Assembly (NCBI RefSeq): GCF_029227915.1
Contig: NC_079886.1
Coordinates: forward strand, 25,522,501 to 25,586,500
Direction of reading: 5' to 3'
From: Hydractinia symbiolongicarpus
Lineage: Eukaryota > Cnidaria > Hydrozoa > Anthoathecata > Hydractiniidae
DNA length: 64,000 nucleotides
The stretch's first letter is position 1, and each line of letters begins with the position of its first letter. Below the pieces are notes generated by a model. That model ran no database searches and was not told where the DNA came from. It saw only the letters and a program-made list of their open reading frames with translations. This document shows, piece by piece, positions 35,198 through 48,616 of this stretch. A program made the position numbers and the translations under genes.

Positions 35198-37807
35198 TGT
35201 TAAAAGCGATGCAACCTACTTGAATCAGAAAAATATCGCAAAATACATGTTGGTACAAATATGTGAACCAACCATTCCAACTCAAACGGACTGGCACCGT
35301 TAGAAAGGAAATGAAATGTAGTTTTTGAAACTGTTTCTATTTCTTCAGCGCGCGCTAACGGCTAGGCTTGGTCCCACAGTAAAAAATGACTCATTTATCT
35401 AAATTTGTAATTAAATCGCTAACGGAGCGCCCAGTGTAATCGCTGAGCACCGGCAATCATGCCAATTTAAGAAGAATGTTAATTCATGGAATCCAATTGT
35501 CTCATTCATCACATTTGTCAGGTCACAGTCCAAAATCAGTTCAATTAAGTCCCACAGTCAATCGTTTCACTGTTAAAAGTGATGCAACCTAGTAATATCA
35601 GAAAAATATCGCTAAATACATGTTGGTACGAAAATGTGACCTAACCGTTGTAACTGAATGGATTGATACCGTTAGAAAGTCAATGAAATGCAGTTTTTGA
35701 AACTGTCTCAATTTCCTCGGCGTGAGATAGCGGCTAGGATTGGTCCCACAGTAAAAAATGACTTATATATCTACATTTTTAAATGAAGCGCTACCACAGT
35801 GCCCAGTTTAATTGCTGAGTTCCGGCAATCATGCCAATTTAAGAAGAATGTTATTTCATGGAGTCCATTTTTCTCATTTATCACATTTGTAAGGTCACAG
35901 TCCAAAATCAGTTCAATTAAGTCCCACAGTCAATCGTTTCACTGTTAACAGCGATGCAACCTAGTAATATCAGAAAAATATCGTTAAATACATGTTGGTA
36001 CGAAAATTTGACCCAACTGTTGTAACTCAAACGGGCTGATACCGTTAGAAAGTCAATGATATGTAGTTTTTGAAACTGTCTCCATTTCTTCACCGCCCGC
36101 TAACGGCTACGATTGGTCCCACAGAAAAAAATGACTTATATATCTACATTTTTAAATGACGCGCTAACACAGCGCCCAGTGAAATCACTGAGTTCCGTCA
36201 ATCATGCCAATTTAAGAAAAATGTTATTGCATGTATTCCAATTGTCTTAATTATCACATTTATAAAGTTAAATTCCAAAATCAGTTCAAGTATGTCCCAC
36301 AGTCGATTGTTTCACTGTTAAAAGCGATGCAACCTAGTAAAATCAGAAAAATATCGCTAAATACATGTTGGCACGAATATGTGACGCAACCGTTGTAACA
36401 AAAACGGACTGATACCGTTAGAAAGTCAATGAAATGTAGTTTTTAAAACTGTCTCAATTTCTTCAGCGTGCGATAACGGCTAGAATTGGTCCCACAGTAA
36501 AAAATGACTTATATATCTACATTTTTAAATGAAGCGCTACCACAGCGCCCTGTGTAATTGCTGAGCACCGGCAATCATGACAATTTAAGAAGAATGTTAT
36601 TTCATGGAATCCAATTGTCTCATTCATCACATTTGTCAGGTCACAGTCCAAAATCAGTTCAATTAAGTCCTATAGTCAATCGTTTCACTGTTAAAAGCGA
36701 TGCAACCTAGTAATATCAGAAAAATATCGCTAAATACATGTTGGTACGAAAATGTGACCTAACCGTTGTAACTGAAACGGATTGATACCGTTAGAAAGTC
36801 AATGAAATGCAGTTTTTGAAACTGTCTCAATTTCCCCGGCGTGCGATAGCGACTAGGATTGGTCCCACAGTAAAAAATGACTTATATATCTACATTTTTA
36901 AATGAAGCGCTACCACAGTGCCCAGTTTAATTGCTGAGTTCCGGCAATCATGCCAATTTAAGAAGAATGTTATTTCATGGAGTCCATTTTTCTCATTCAT
37001 CACATTTGTAAGGTCACAGTCCAAAATCAGTTCAATTAAGTCCCACAGTCAATCGTTTCACTGTTAAAAGTGATGCAACCTAGTAATATCAGAAAAATAT
37101 CGCTAAATACATGTTGGTACGAAAATGTGACCTAACCGTTGTAACTGAAACGGATTGATACCGTTAGAAAGTCAATGAAATGCAGTTTTTGAAACTGTCT
37201 CAATTTCCTCGGCGTGCGATAGCGGCTAGGATTGGTCCCACAGTAAAAAATGACTTATATATCTACATTTTTAAATGAAGCGCTACCACAGTGCCCAGTT
37301 TAATTGCTGAGTTCCGGCAATCATGCCAATTTAAGAAGAATGTTATTTCATGGAGTCCATTTTTCTCATTTATCACATTTGTAAGGTCACAGTCCAAAAT
37401 CAGTTCAATTAAGTCCCACAGTCAATCGTTTCACTGTTAAAAGCGATGCAACCTAGTAATATCAGAAAAATATCGCTAAATACATGTTGGTACGAAAATG
37501 TGACCTAACCGTTGTAACTGAAACGGATTGATACCGTTAGAAAGTCAATGAAATGCAGTTTTTGAAACTGTCTCAATTTCCCCTGCGTGCGATAGCGGCT
37601 AGGATTGGTCCCACAGTAAAAAATGACTTATATATCTACATTTTTAAATGAAGCGCTACCACAGTGCCCAGTTTAATTGCTGAGTTCCGGCAATCATGCC
37701 AATTTAAGAAGAATGTTATTTCATGGAGTCCATTTTTCTCATTTATCACATTTGTAAGGTCACAGTCCAAAATCAGTTCAATTAAGTACCACAGTCAATC
37801 GTTTCAC
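35198..37807 (+). repeat. Satellite units 98-104
   Basis: Units start at 35198, 35571, 35943, 36316, 36689, 37062 and 37435. The first is a copy of the ACTTGAATCAG unit at 21352/31095. The unit at 35571 is 372 bp because GAAACGGATTG has become GAATGGATTG. Units 36689-37435 are the subtype with GACCTAACCGTTG, TTCCCCGGCG or TTCCTCGGCG, and TTTAATTGCTGAG. Units 36316-37062 reappear at 54194-54940, 17,878 bp downstream. Confidence 0.82.
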
Positions 37808-39671
37808 TGTTAAAAGCGATGCAACCTAGTAATATCAGAAAAATATCGCTAAATACATGTTGGTACAAAAATGTGACCCAACTGTTGTAACTCAAACGGG
37901 CTGATACCGTTAGAAAGTCAATGATATGTAGTTTTTGAAACTGTCTCCATTTCTTCACCGCCCGCTAACGGCTACGATTGCTCCCACAGTAAAAAATGAC
38001 TTATTTATCTAAATTTTTAACTGAAACGCTACCACAGCGCCCAGTGCAATGGCTGAGTCCGGGCAATCATGACAAATTAAAAAGAATGTTATTTCTTAGA
38101 GTCTACTTGTGTCATTTATCACAATTATATGCTCATATTGCAAAATCAGTTCAATTAAGTCCCACAATCAATCGTTTCCCTGTTAAAAGCGATGCAACTT
38201 AGTAGTATCAGAACACTATCGCTAAATACATGTTGGTACCACTATGTGACGCAACCGTTGTAACTGAAACGGACTGATACCGTTTGAAAATCAATGAAAT
38301 GTAGTTTTTGAAACTGTCTCTATTTCTTCACCGCCCGCTAACGCCTACGATTGGTCGCACAGTAAAAAATGAATTATTTATCTAAATGTTTGAATAAAGC
38401 GCTACCACAGCGCCCTGTGTAGTGGCTGAGTTCGGGCAACCATGACATATTAAAAATAATGTTATTTCTTAGAGTCCACTTGTGTCATTTATCACATTTA
38501 TTAGCTCATATTGCAAAATCAATTCAATTAAGTCTCACAGTCGATCGTTTCACTGTTAAAAGCGATGCAACTTAGTAGTATCAAAACACTATCGCTAAAT
38601 ACATGTTGGTACCAATATCTGACGCAACCGTTGTAACAGAAACAGACTGATACCGTTAGAAAGTCAATGAAATGTAGTTTTTGAAACTGTCTCAATTTCT
38701 TCAGCGTGCGATAACGGCTAGAATTGGTCCCACAGTAAAAAATGACTTATATATCTACATTTTTAAATGAAGCGCTACCACAGCGCCCTGTGTAATCGCT
38801 GAGCACCGGCAATCATGGCAATTTAAGAAGAATGTTATTTCATGGAATCCAATTGTCTCATTCATCACATTTGTCAGGTCACAGTCCAAAATCAGTTCAA
38901 TTAAGTCCTATAGTCAATCGTTTCACTGTTAAAAGCGATGCAACCTAGTAATATCAGAAAAATATCGCTAAATACATGTTGGTACGAAAATGTGACCTAA
39001 CCGTTGTAACTGAAACAAATTGATACCGTTAGAAAGTCAATGAAATGCAGTTTTTGAAACTGTCTCAATTTCCTCGGCGTGCGATAGCGGCTAGGATTGG
39101 TCCCACAGTAAAAAATGACTTATATATCCACATTTTTAAATGAAGCGCTACCACAGTGCCCAGTTTAATTGCTGAGTTCCGGCAATCATGCTAATTTAAG
39201 AAGAATGTTATTTCATGGAGTCCATTTTTCTCATTTATCACATTTGTAAGGTCACAGTACAAAATCAGTTCAATTAAGTCCCACAGTCAATCGTTTCACT
39301 GTTAAAAGCGATGCAACCTAGTAATATCCGAAAAATATCGCTAAATACATGTTGGTACGAATATGTGACCTAACCGTTGTAACTGAAACGGATTGATACC
39401 GTTAGAAAGTCAATGAAATGCAGTTTTTGAAACTGTCTCAATTTCCTCGGCGTGCGATAGCGGCTAGGATTGGTCCCACAGTAAAAAATGACTTATATAT
39501 CTACATTTTTAAATAAAGCGCTACCACAGTGCCCAGTTTAATTGCTGAGTTCCGGCAATCATGCCAATTTAAAAAGAATGTTATTTCATGGAGTCCATTT
39601 TTCTCATTTATCACATTTGTAAGGTCACAGTCCAAAATCAGTTCAATAAATCCCACAGTCAATCGTTTCAC
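37808..39671 (+). repeat. 1,864-bp duplicated block, left copy (5 units)
   Basis: Units start at 37808, 38181, 38554, 38927 and 39300. In order they are a CACCGCCCGC unit, a GGTACCACTATGTG unit, a GGTACCAATATCTG unit and two GACCTAACCG units. The last is 372 bp (CAATAAATCCCACAG). All five match the next block in order. Confidence 0.87.
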
Positions 39672-41536
39672 TGTTAAAAGCGATGCAACCTAGTAATATC
39701 AGAAAAATATCGCTAAATACATGTTGGTACGAAAATGTGACCCAACTGTTGTAACTCAAACGGGCTGATACCGTTAGAAAGTCAATGATATGTAGTTTTT
39801 GAAACTGTCTCCATTTCTTCACCGCCCGCTAACGGCTACGATTGCTCTCACAGTAAAAAATGACTTATTTATCAAAATTTTTAACTGAAACGCTACCACA
39901 GCGCCCTGTGTAATGGCTGAGTCCGGGCAATCATGACAAATTAAAAAGAATGTTATTTCTTGGAGTCTACTTGTGTCATTTATCACAATTATATGCTCAT
40001 ATTGCAAAATCAGTTCAATTAAGTCCCACAATCAATCGTTTTACTGTTAAAAGCGATGCAACTTAGTAGTATCAGAACACTATCGCTAAATACATGTTGG
40101 TACCACTATGTGACGCAACCGTTGTAACTGAAACGGAGTGATACCGTTTGAAAATCAATGAAATGTAGTTTTTGAAACTGTCTCTATTTCTTCACCGCCC
40201 GCTAACGGCTACGATTGGTCGCACAGTAAAAAATGAATTATTTATCTAAATGTTTGAATAAAGCGCTACCACAGCGCCCTGTGTAATGGCTGAGTTCCGG
40301 CAACCATGACATATTAAAAATAATGTTATTTCTTAGAGTCCACTTGTGTCATTTATCACATTTATTAGCTCATATTGCAAAATCAATTCAATTAAGTCTC
40401 ACAGTCGATCGTTTCACTGTTAAAAGCGATGCAACTTAGTAGTATCAAAACACTATCGCTAAATACATGTTGGTACCAATATCTGACGCAACCGTTGTAA
40501 CAGAAACAGACTGATACCGTTAGAAAGTCAATGAAATGTAGTTTTTGAAACTGTCTCAATTTCTTCAGCGTGCGATAACGGCTATAATTGGTCCTACAGT
40601 AAAAAATGACTTATATATCTACATTTTTAAATGAAGCGCTACCACAACGCCCTGTGTAATCGCTGAGCACAGGCAATCATGGCAATTTAAGAAGAATGTT
40701 ATTTCATGGAATCCAATTGTCTCATTCATCACATTTGTCAGGTCACAGTCCAAAATCAGTTCAATTAAGTCCTATAGTCAATCGTTTCACTGTTAAAAGC
40801 GATGCAACCTAGTAATATCAGAAAAATATCGCTAAATACATGTTGGTACGAAAATGTGACCTAACCGTTGTAACTGAAACAAATTGATACCGTTAGAAAG
40901 TCAATGAAATGCAGTTTTTGAAACTGTCTCAATTTCCTCGGCGTGCGATAGCGGCTAGGATTGGTCCCACAGTAAAAAATGACTTATATATCCACATTTT
41001 TAAATGAAGCGCTACCACAGTGCCCAGTTTAATTGCTGAGTTCCGGCAATCATGCTAATTTAAGAAGAATGTTATTTCATGGAGTCCATTTTTCTCATTT
41101 ATCACATTTGTAAGGTCACAGTACAAAATCAGTTCAATTAAGTCCCACAGTCAATCGTTTCACTGTTAAAAGCGATGCAACCTAGTAATATCAGAAAAAT
41201 ATCGCTAAATACATGTTGGTACGAAAATGTGACCTAACCGTTGTAACTGAAACGGATTGATACCGTTAGAAAGTCAATGAAATGCAGTTTTTGAAACTGT
41301 CTCAATTTCCTCGGCGTGCGATAGCGGCTAGGATTGGTCCCACAGTAAAAAATGACTTATATATCTACATTTTTAAATGAAGCGCTACCACAGTGCCCAG
41401 TTTAATTGCTGAGTTCCGGCAATCATGCCAATTTAAGAAGAAGGTTATTTCATGGAGTCCATTTTTCTCATTTATCACATTTGTAAGGTCAAAGTCCAAA
41501 ATCAGTTAAATAAAGTCCCACAGTGAATCGTTTCAC
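39672..41536 (+). repeat. 1,864-bp duplicated block, right copy (5 units, 1,865 bp)
   Basis: Units start at 39672, 40045, 40418, 40791 and 41164, each 1,864 bp after its partner. Shared rare changes include GAAACAAATTGATACC in the units at 38927 and 40791 and CAATCATGCTAATTTAAG in both. A few single-base differences separate the copies. Confidence 0.87.
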
Positions 41537-43028
41537 TGTTAAAAGCGATGCAACCTAATAATATTAGAAAATTATCGCTAAATACAAGTTGGTACGAATA
41601 TGTGACGCAACCGTTGTAACTGAACCGGACTGATACCGTTAGAAAGTCAATGATATGTAGTTTATGAAACTTTCTCCATTTCTTCACCGCCCGCTAACGG
41701 CTACGATTGGTCCGACAGTAAAAAATGATTCAATTATCTAATTTTTTAAATAAAGCGCTACCACAGCGCTCAGTGTAATGGCTGAGTTCTGGCAATCGCG
41801 TCAAGTTAAGAAGAATGTTATTTCTTGGAGTCCAATTGTGTCATTTATCACATTTATAAGGTCACAGTCCAAAATCAGTTCACTTTATTCCCACAGTCAA
41901 TCGTTTCATTGTTAAAAGCGATGCAACCTACTTGAACCAGAAAAATATCGCAAAATACATGTTGTTACAAATATGTGAACCAACCATTGCAACTCAAACG
42001 GACTGGCACCGTTAGAAAGGAAATGAAATGTAGTTTTTGAAACTGTTTCTATTTCTTCAGCGCGCGCTAACGGCTAGGCTTGGTCCCAGAGTAAAAAATG
42101 ACTCATTTATCTAAATTTGTAATTAAATTGCTAACGGAGCGCCCAGTGTAATCGCTGAGTTTCGGCAATCATGCCAAATTAAGAAGAATTTTATTTCTTG
42201 GAGTCCAATTGTCTCATTTATCACAATTATAAGGTCAAACTCTAAAATCAGTTGAATTAAGTCCCACAGTCAATCGTTTCACTGTTAAACGCGATGCAAC
42301 TTAGTAATATCCGAAAAATATCGCTAAATACATGTTGGTACGAATATGTGACGCAACCGTTGTAACTGAAACGAACTGATGCCGTTAGAAATTCAATGAT
42401 ATGTAGTTTTTGAAACTGTCTCCATTTCTTCACCGCCCGCTAACGGCTACGATTGCTCCCACATTAAAAAATGACTTATTTATCTAAATTTTTAACTAAA
42501 ACGCTACCACAGCGCCCAGTGTAATGGCTGAGTTTGGGCAATCATGACAAATTAAAAAGAATGTTATTTCTTGGAGTCTACTTGTGTCATTTATCAAATA
42601 TATATGTTCATATTCCAAAATCAGTTCAATTAAGTCCCACAATCAATCGTTTCACTGTTAAAAGCGATGCAACTTAGTACTATCAGAAAAATATCGCTAA
42701 ATACATGTTGGTACCAATATATGACGCAACCGTTGTAACTGAAACGGACTGATACCGCTAGAAAGTCAATGAAATGTAGTTTTTGAAACTGTCTCAATTT
42801 CTTCAGCGTGCGATAACGGCTAGGATTGGTCCCACAGTAAAAAATGACTTATATATCTACATTTTTAAATGAAGCGCTACCGCAGCGCCCAGTGTAATCG
42901 CTGAGTTCTAGCAATCATGTCAAATTCAGAATAATGTTATTTCGTGGAGTCCAATTGTGTCAATTATCACATTTATAAAGTTAAAGTCCAAAATCAGTTC
43001 AATTAAGTCCCACAGTCAATCGTTTCAC
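41537..43028 (+). repeat. Satellite units 115-118
   Basis: Units start at 41537, 41910, 42283 and 42656. The first has CACAGTGAATCG upstream and CCTAATAATATTAG. The second is an ACTTGAACCAG unit, and the third has TTAAACGCGATG and TGATGCCGTTAG. The first two reappear at 46379 and 46752 (offset 4,842 bp), and the third resembles units at 47125 and 47871. Confidence 0.82.
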
Positions 43029-46000
43029 TGTTAAAAGCGATGCAACCTAGTAATATCAGAAAAATATCTCTAAATACATGTTAGCACGAATATGTTACGC
43101 AACCGCTGTAATTGAAACGGACTGATACCGTTAGAAAGTCAATGAAGTCTAGTTTTTGAAAATGTCTCAACTTCTTTGGCGAGCGATAGCGGCTAGGATT
43201 GGTCCCACAATAAAAAATGACATATATATCTACATTTTTAAATGAAGCGCTACCACAGCGCCCAGTTTAACCGCTGAGTTCCGACAATCATGCCAATTTA
43301 AGAAGAATGTTATTTCATGGAGTCCATTTTTCTCATTTATCACATTTGTAAGGTCACAGTCCAAAATCAGTTCAATTAAGTCCCACAGTCAATCGTTTCA
43401 CTGTTAAAAGCGATGCAACCTAGTAATATCAGAAAAATATCGCTAAATACATGTTGGTACGAAAATGTGACCTAACCGTTGTAACTGAAACGGATTGATA
43501 CCGTTAGAAAGTCAATGAAATGCAGTTTTTGAAACTGTCTCAATTTCCTCGGCGTGCGATAGCGGCTAGGATTGGTCCCACAGTAAAAAATGACTTATAT
43601 ATCTACATTTTTAAATGAAACGCTACCACAGTGCCCAGTTTAATTGCTGAGTTCCGGCAATCATGCCAATTTAAGAAGAATGTTATTTCATGGAGTCCAT
43701 TTTTCTCATTTATCACATTTGTAAGGTCACAGTCCAAAATCAGTTCAATTAAGTCCCACAGTCAATCGTTTCACTGTTAAAAGCGATGCAACCTAGTAAT
43801 ATCAGAAAATCATCGCTAAATACATGTTGGTACGAAAATGTGACCCAACTGTTGTAACTCAAACGGGCTGATACCGTTAGAAAGTCAATGATATGTGGTT
43901 TTTGAAACTGTCTCCATTTCTTCACCGCCCGCTAACGGCAACGATTGCTCCCACAGTAAAAAATGACTTATTTATCTAAATTTTTAACTGAAACGCTACC
44001 ACAGCGCCCAGTGTAATGGCTGAGTCCGGGCAATCATGACAAATTAAAAAGAATGTTATTTCTTGGAGTCTACTTGTGTCATTTATCACATTTATATGCT
44101 CATATTGCAAAATCAGTTCAATTAAGTCCCACCAGCAATCGTTTCACTGTTAAAAGCGATGCAACTTAGTAGTATCAGAACACTATCGCTAAATACATGT
44201 TGGTACCACTATGTGACGCAACCGTTGTAACTGAAACGGACTGATACCGTTTGAAAATCAATGAAATGTAGTTTTTGAAACTGTCTCTATTTCCTCGGCG
44301 TGCGATAGCGGCTAGGATTGGTCCCACAGTAAAAAATGACTTATATATCTACATTTTTAAATGAAACGCTACCACAGTGCCCAGTTTAACCGCTGAGTTC
44401 CGACAATCATGCCAATTTAAGAAGAATGTTATTTCATGGAGTCCATTTTTCTCATTTATCACATTTGTAAGGTCACAGTCCAAAATCAGTTCAATTAAGT
44501 CCCACAGTCAATCGTTTCACTGTTAAAAGCGATGCAACCTAGTAATATCAGAAAAATATCGCTAAATACATGTTGGTACAAAGATGTGACGCAACCGTTG
44601 TAACTGAAACGGACTGACACCGTTAGAAAGTCAATAAAATGGAGTTTTTGAAACTGTCTCTATTTCTTCAGCGTGCGATAACGGCTAGGATTGGTCCTAC
44701 AGTAAAAAATGACTTATTTATCGGCATTTTTTAATGAAGCGCTACCACAGCGACCAGTGTAATCGCTGAGTTCTAGCAATCATTTCAAATTCAGAACATT
44801 GTTATTTCTTGGAGTCCAATTGCCTCAATTATCACACTTATAAAGTTAAAGTCCAAAATCAGTTCAATTGAGTCCCACAGTCAATCGTTTCACTGTTAAA
44901 AGCGATGCAATCTAGTAATACCTGAAAAATATCGCTAAATACATGGTGGTACGGACGCAACCGTTGTAACTGAAACGGACTGATACCGTTAGAAAGTCAA
45001 TGAAATGTAGTTTTTGAAACTGTCTCAATTTCTTCAGCGTGCGATAACGGCTAGAATTGGTCCCACAGTAAAAAATGACTTATATATCTACATTTTTAAA
45101 TGAAGCCCTACCACAGCGCCCGGTGTAATCGCTGAGCACCGGCAATCATGGCAATTTAAGAAGAATGTTATTTCATGGAATCCAATTGTCTCATTCATCA
45201 CATTTGTCAGGTCACAGTCCAAAATGAGTTCAATTAAGTCCTATAGTCAATCGTTTCACTGTTAAAAGCGATGCAACCTAGTAATATTAGAAAAATATCG
45301 CTAAATACATGTTGGTACGAAAATGTGACCCAACTGTTGTAACTCAAACGGGCTGATACCGTTAGAAAGTCAATGATATGTAGTTTTTGAAACTGTCTCC
45401 ATTTCTTCACCGCCCGCTAACGGCTACGATTGCTCCCACAGTAAAAAATGACTTATTTATCTAAATTTTTAACTGAAACGCTACCACAGCGCCCAGTGTA
45501 ATGGCTGAGTCCGGGCAATCATGACAAATTAAAAAGAATGTTATTTCTTGGAGTCTACTTGTGTCATTTATCACATTTATATGCTCATATTGCAAAATCA
45601 GTTCAATTAAGTCCCACAATCAATCGTTTCACTGTTAAAAGCGATGCAACTTAGTAGTATCATAACACTATCGCTAAATACATGTTGGTACCACTATGTG
45701 ACGCAACCGTTGTAACTGAAACGGACTGATACCGTTTGAAAATCAATGAAATGTCGTTTTTGAAACTGTCTCTATTTCTTCACCGCCCGCTAACGGCTAC
45801 GATTGGTCGCACAGTGAAAAATGAATTATTTATCTAAATGTTTGAATAAAGCGCTACCACAGCGCCCTGTGTAATGGCTGAGTTCGGGCAACCATGACAT
45901 ATTAAAAATAATGTTATTTCTTAGAGTCCACTTGTGTCATTTATCACATTTATTAGCTCATATTGCAAAATCAATTCAATTAAGTCTCACAGTCGATCGT

Positions 46001-46378
46001 TTCACTGTTAAAAGCGATGCAACTTAGTGGTATCAAAACACTATTGCTAAATACATGTTGGTACCAATATCTGACGCAACCGTTGTAACTGAAACGGACT
46101 GATACCGTTTGAAGATCAATGAAATGTAGTTTTTGAAACTGTCTCTATTTCTTCACCGCCCGCTAACGGCTAGGATTGGTCCCACAGTAAAAAATGACTC
46201 ATTTACCTAAATTTGTAAATAAATAGCTAACACAGCGCCCAGTGTAATCGCTAAGTTTCGGCAATCATGCCAAATTAAGAAGAATTTTATTTCTTGGAGT
46301 CCAATTGTCTCATTTATCACAATTATAAGGTCAAAGTCCAAAATCAGTTAAATAAAGTCCCACAGTGAATCGTTTCAC
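43029..46378 (+). repeat. Satellite units 119-127
   Basis: Units start at 43029, 43402, 43775, 44148, 44521, 44894, 45260, 45633 and 46006. The unit at 44148 is mosaic: a GGTACCACTATG front is joined to a TTCCTCGGCGTGCG middle. The stretch from 44521 to about 45330 matches 57924 and 60527 onward almost exactly (offset 13,403 bp to the first), including the 7-bp-deleted unit at 44894. Units 45260-46006 match the series seen at 37808-38554. Confidence 0.8.
44894..45259 (+). repeat. Satellite unit with 7-bp deletion (366 bp), copy 1
   Basis: The usual GGTACGAATATGTGACGC is shortened to GGTACGGACGC, losing seven bases. The unit is further marked by TAATACCTGAAAAATATCG and ACATGGTGG. These marks travel together in the other four copies, so the deletion arose once. 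Confidence 0.9.
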
Positions 46379-48616
46379 TGTTAAAAGCGATGCAACCTAA
46401 TAATATTAGAAAATTATCGCTAAATACAAGTTGGTACGAATATGTGACGCAACCGTTGTAACTGAACCGGACTGATACCGTTAGAAAGTCAATGATATGT
46501 AGTTTTTGAAACTTTCTCCATTTCTTCACCGCCCGCTAACGGCTACGATTGGTCCGACAGTAAAAAATGATTCAATTATCTAATTTTTTAAATAAAGCGC
46601 TACCACAGCGCTCAGTGTAATGGCTGAGTTCTGGCAATCGCGTCAAGTTAAGAAGAATGTTATTTCTTGGAGTCCAATTGTGTCATTTATCACATTTATA
46701 AGGTCACAGTCCAAAATCATTTCACTTTATTCCCACAGTCAATCGTTTCACTGTTAAAAGCGATGCAACCTACTTGAACCAGAAAAATATCGCAAAATAC
46801 ATGTTGTTACAAATATGTGAACCAACCATTGCAACTCAAACGGACTGGCACCGTTAGAAAGGAAATGAAATGTAGTTTTTGAAACTGTTTCTATTTCTTC
46901 AGCGCGCGCTAACGGCTACGATTGGTCCGACAGTAAAAAATGATTCAATTATCTAATTTTTTAAATAAAGCGCTACCACAGCGCTCAGTGTAATGGCTGA
47001 GTTCTGACAATCGCGTCAAGTTAAGAAGAATGTTATTTCTTGGAGTCCAATTGTGTCATTTATCACATTTATAAGGTCACAGTCCAAAATCATTTCACTT
47101 TATTCCCACAGTCAATCGTTTCACTGTTAAACGCGATGCAACTTAGTAATATCCGAAAAATATCGCTAAATACATGTTGGTACGAATATGTGACGCAACC
47201 GTTGTAACTGAAACGGACTGATGCCGTTAGAAATTCAATGATATGTAGTTTTTGAAACTGTCTCCATTTCCTCACCGCCCGCTAACGGCTACGATTGCTC
47301 CCACATTAAAAAATGACTTATTTATCTAAATTTTTAACTAAAACGCTACCACAGCGCCCAGTGTAATGGCTGAGTTTGGGCAATCATGACAAATTAAAAA
47401 GAATGTTATTTCTTGGAGTCTACTTGTGTCATTTATCACATATATATGCTCATATTCCAAAATCATTTCAATTAAGTCCCACAATCAATCGTTTCACTGT
47501 TAAAAGCGATGCAACCTAGTTGAATCAGAAAAAGATCGCAAAATACATGTTGGTACAAATATGTGAACCAACCTTTGCAACTCAAACGGACTGGCACCGT
47601 TAGAAAGGAAATGAAATGTAGTTTTTGAAACTGTTTCTATTTCTTCAGCGCGCGCTAACGGCTAGGCTTGGTCACACAGTAAGAAATGACTCATTTATCT
47701 AAATTTGTAATTAAATTGCTAACGGAGCGCCCAGTGTAATCGCTGAGTTTCGGCAATCATGCCAAATTAAGAAGAATTTTATTTCTTGGAGTCCAATTGT
47801 CTCATTTATCACAATTATAAGGTCAAACTCTAAAATCAGTTGAATTAAGTCCCACAGTCAATCGTTTCACTGTTAAACGCGATGCACCTTAGTAATATCC
47901 GAAAAATATCGCTAAATACATGTTGGTACGAATATGTGACGCAACCGTTGTAACTGAAACGGACTGATGCCGTTAGAAATTCAATGATATGTAGTTTTTG
48001 AAACTGTCTCCATTTCTTCACCGCCCGCTAACGGCTACGATTGCTCCCACATTAAAAAATGACTTATTTATCTAAATTTTTAACTAAAACGCTACCACAG
48101 CGCCCAGTGTAATGGCTGAGTTTGGGCAATCATGACAAATTAAAAAGAATGTTATTTCTTGGAGTCTACTTGTGTCATTTATCACATATATATGCTTATA
48201 TTCCAAAATCAGTTCAATTAAGTCCCACAATCAATCGTTTCACTGTTAAAAGCGATGCAACCTACTTGAATCAGAAAAAGATCGCAAAATACATGTTGGT
48301 ACAAATATGTGAACCAACCTTTGCAACTCAAACGGACTGGCACCGTTAGAAAGGAAATGAAATGTAGTTTTTGAAACTGGTTCTATTTCTTCAGCGCGCG
48401 CTAACGGCTAGGCTTGGTCACACAGTAAGAAATGACTCATTTATCTAAATTTGTAATTAAATTGCTAACGGAGCGCCCAGTGTAATCGCTGAGTTTCGGC
48501 AATCATGCCAAATTAAGAAGAATTTTATTTCTTGGAGTCCAATTGTCTCATTTATCACAATTATAAGGTCAAAGTCCAAAATCAGTTAAATAAAGTCCCA
48601 CAGTGAATCATTTCAC
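46379..48616 (+). repeat. Satellite units 128-133 with a 746-bp duplication
   Basis: Units start at 46379, 46752, 47125, 47498, 47871 and 48244. The pair 47125-47498 matches the pair 47871-48244 at 746 bp. The unit at 46752 is mosaic: its front is the ACTTGAACCAG subtype, and from about 46910 it continues as the preceding unit's tail (GGTCCGACAGTAAAAAATGATTC). Frames of 61-75 codons here are incidental. Confidence 0.83.
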
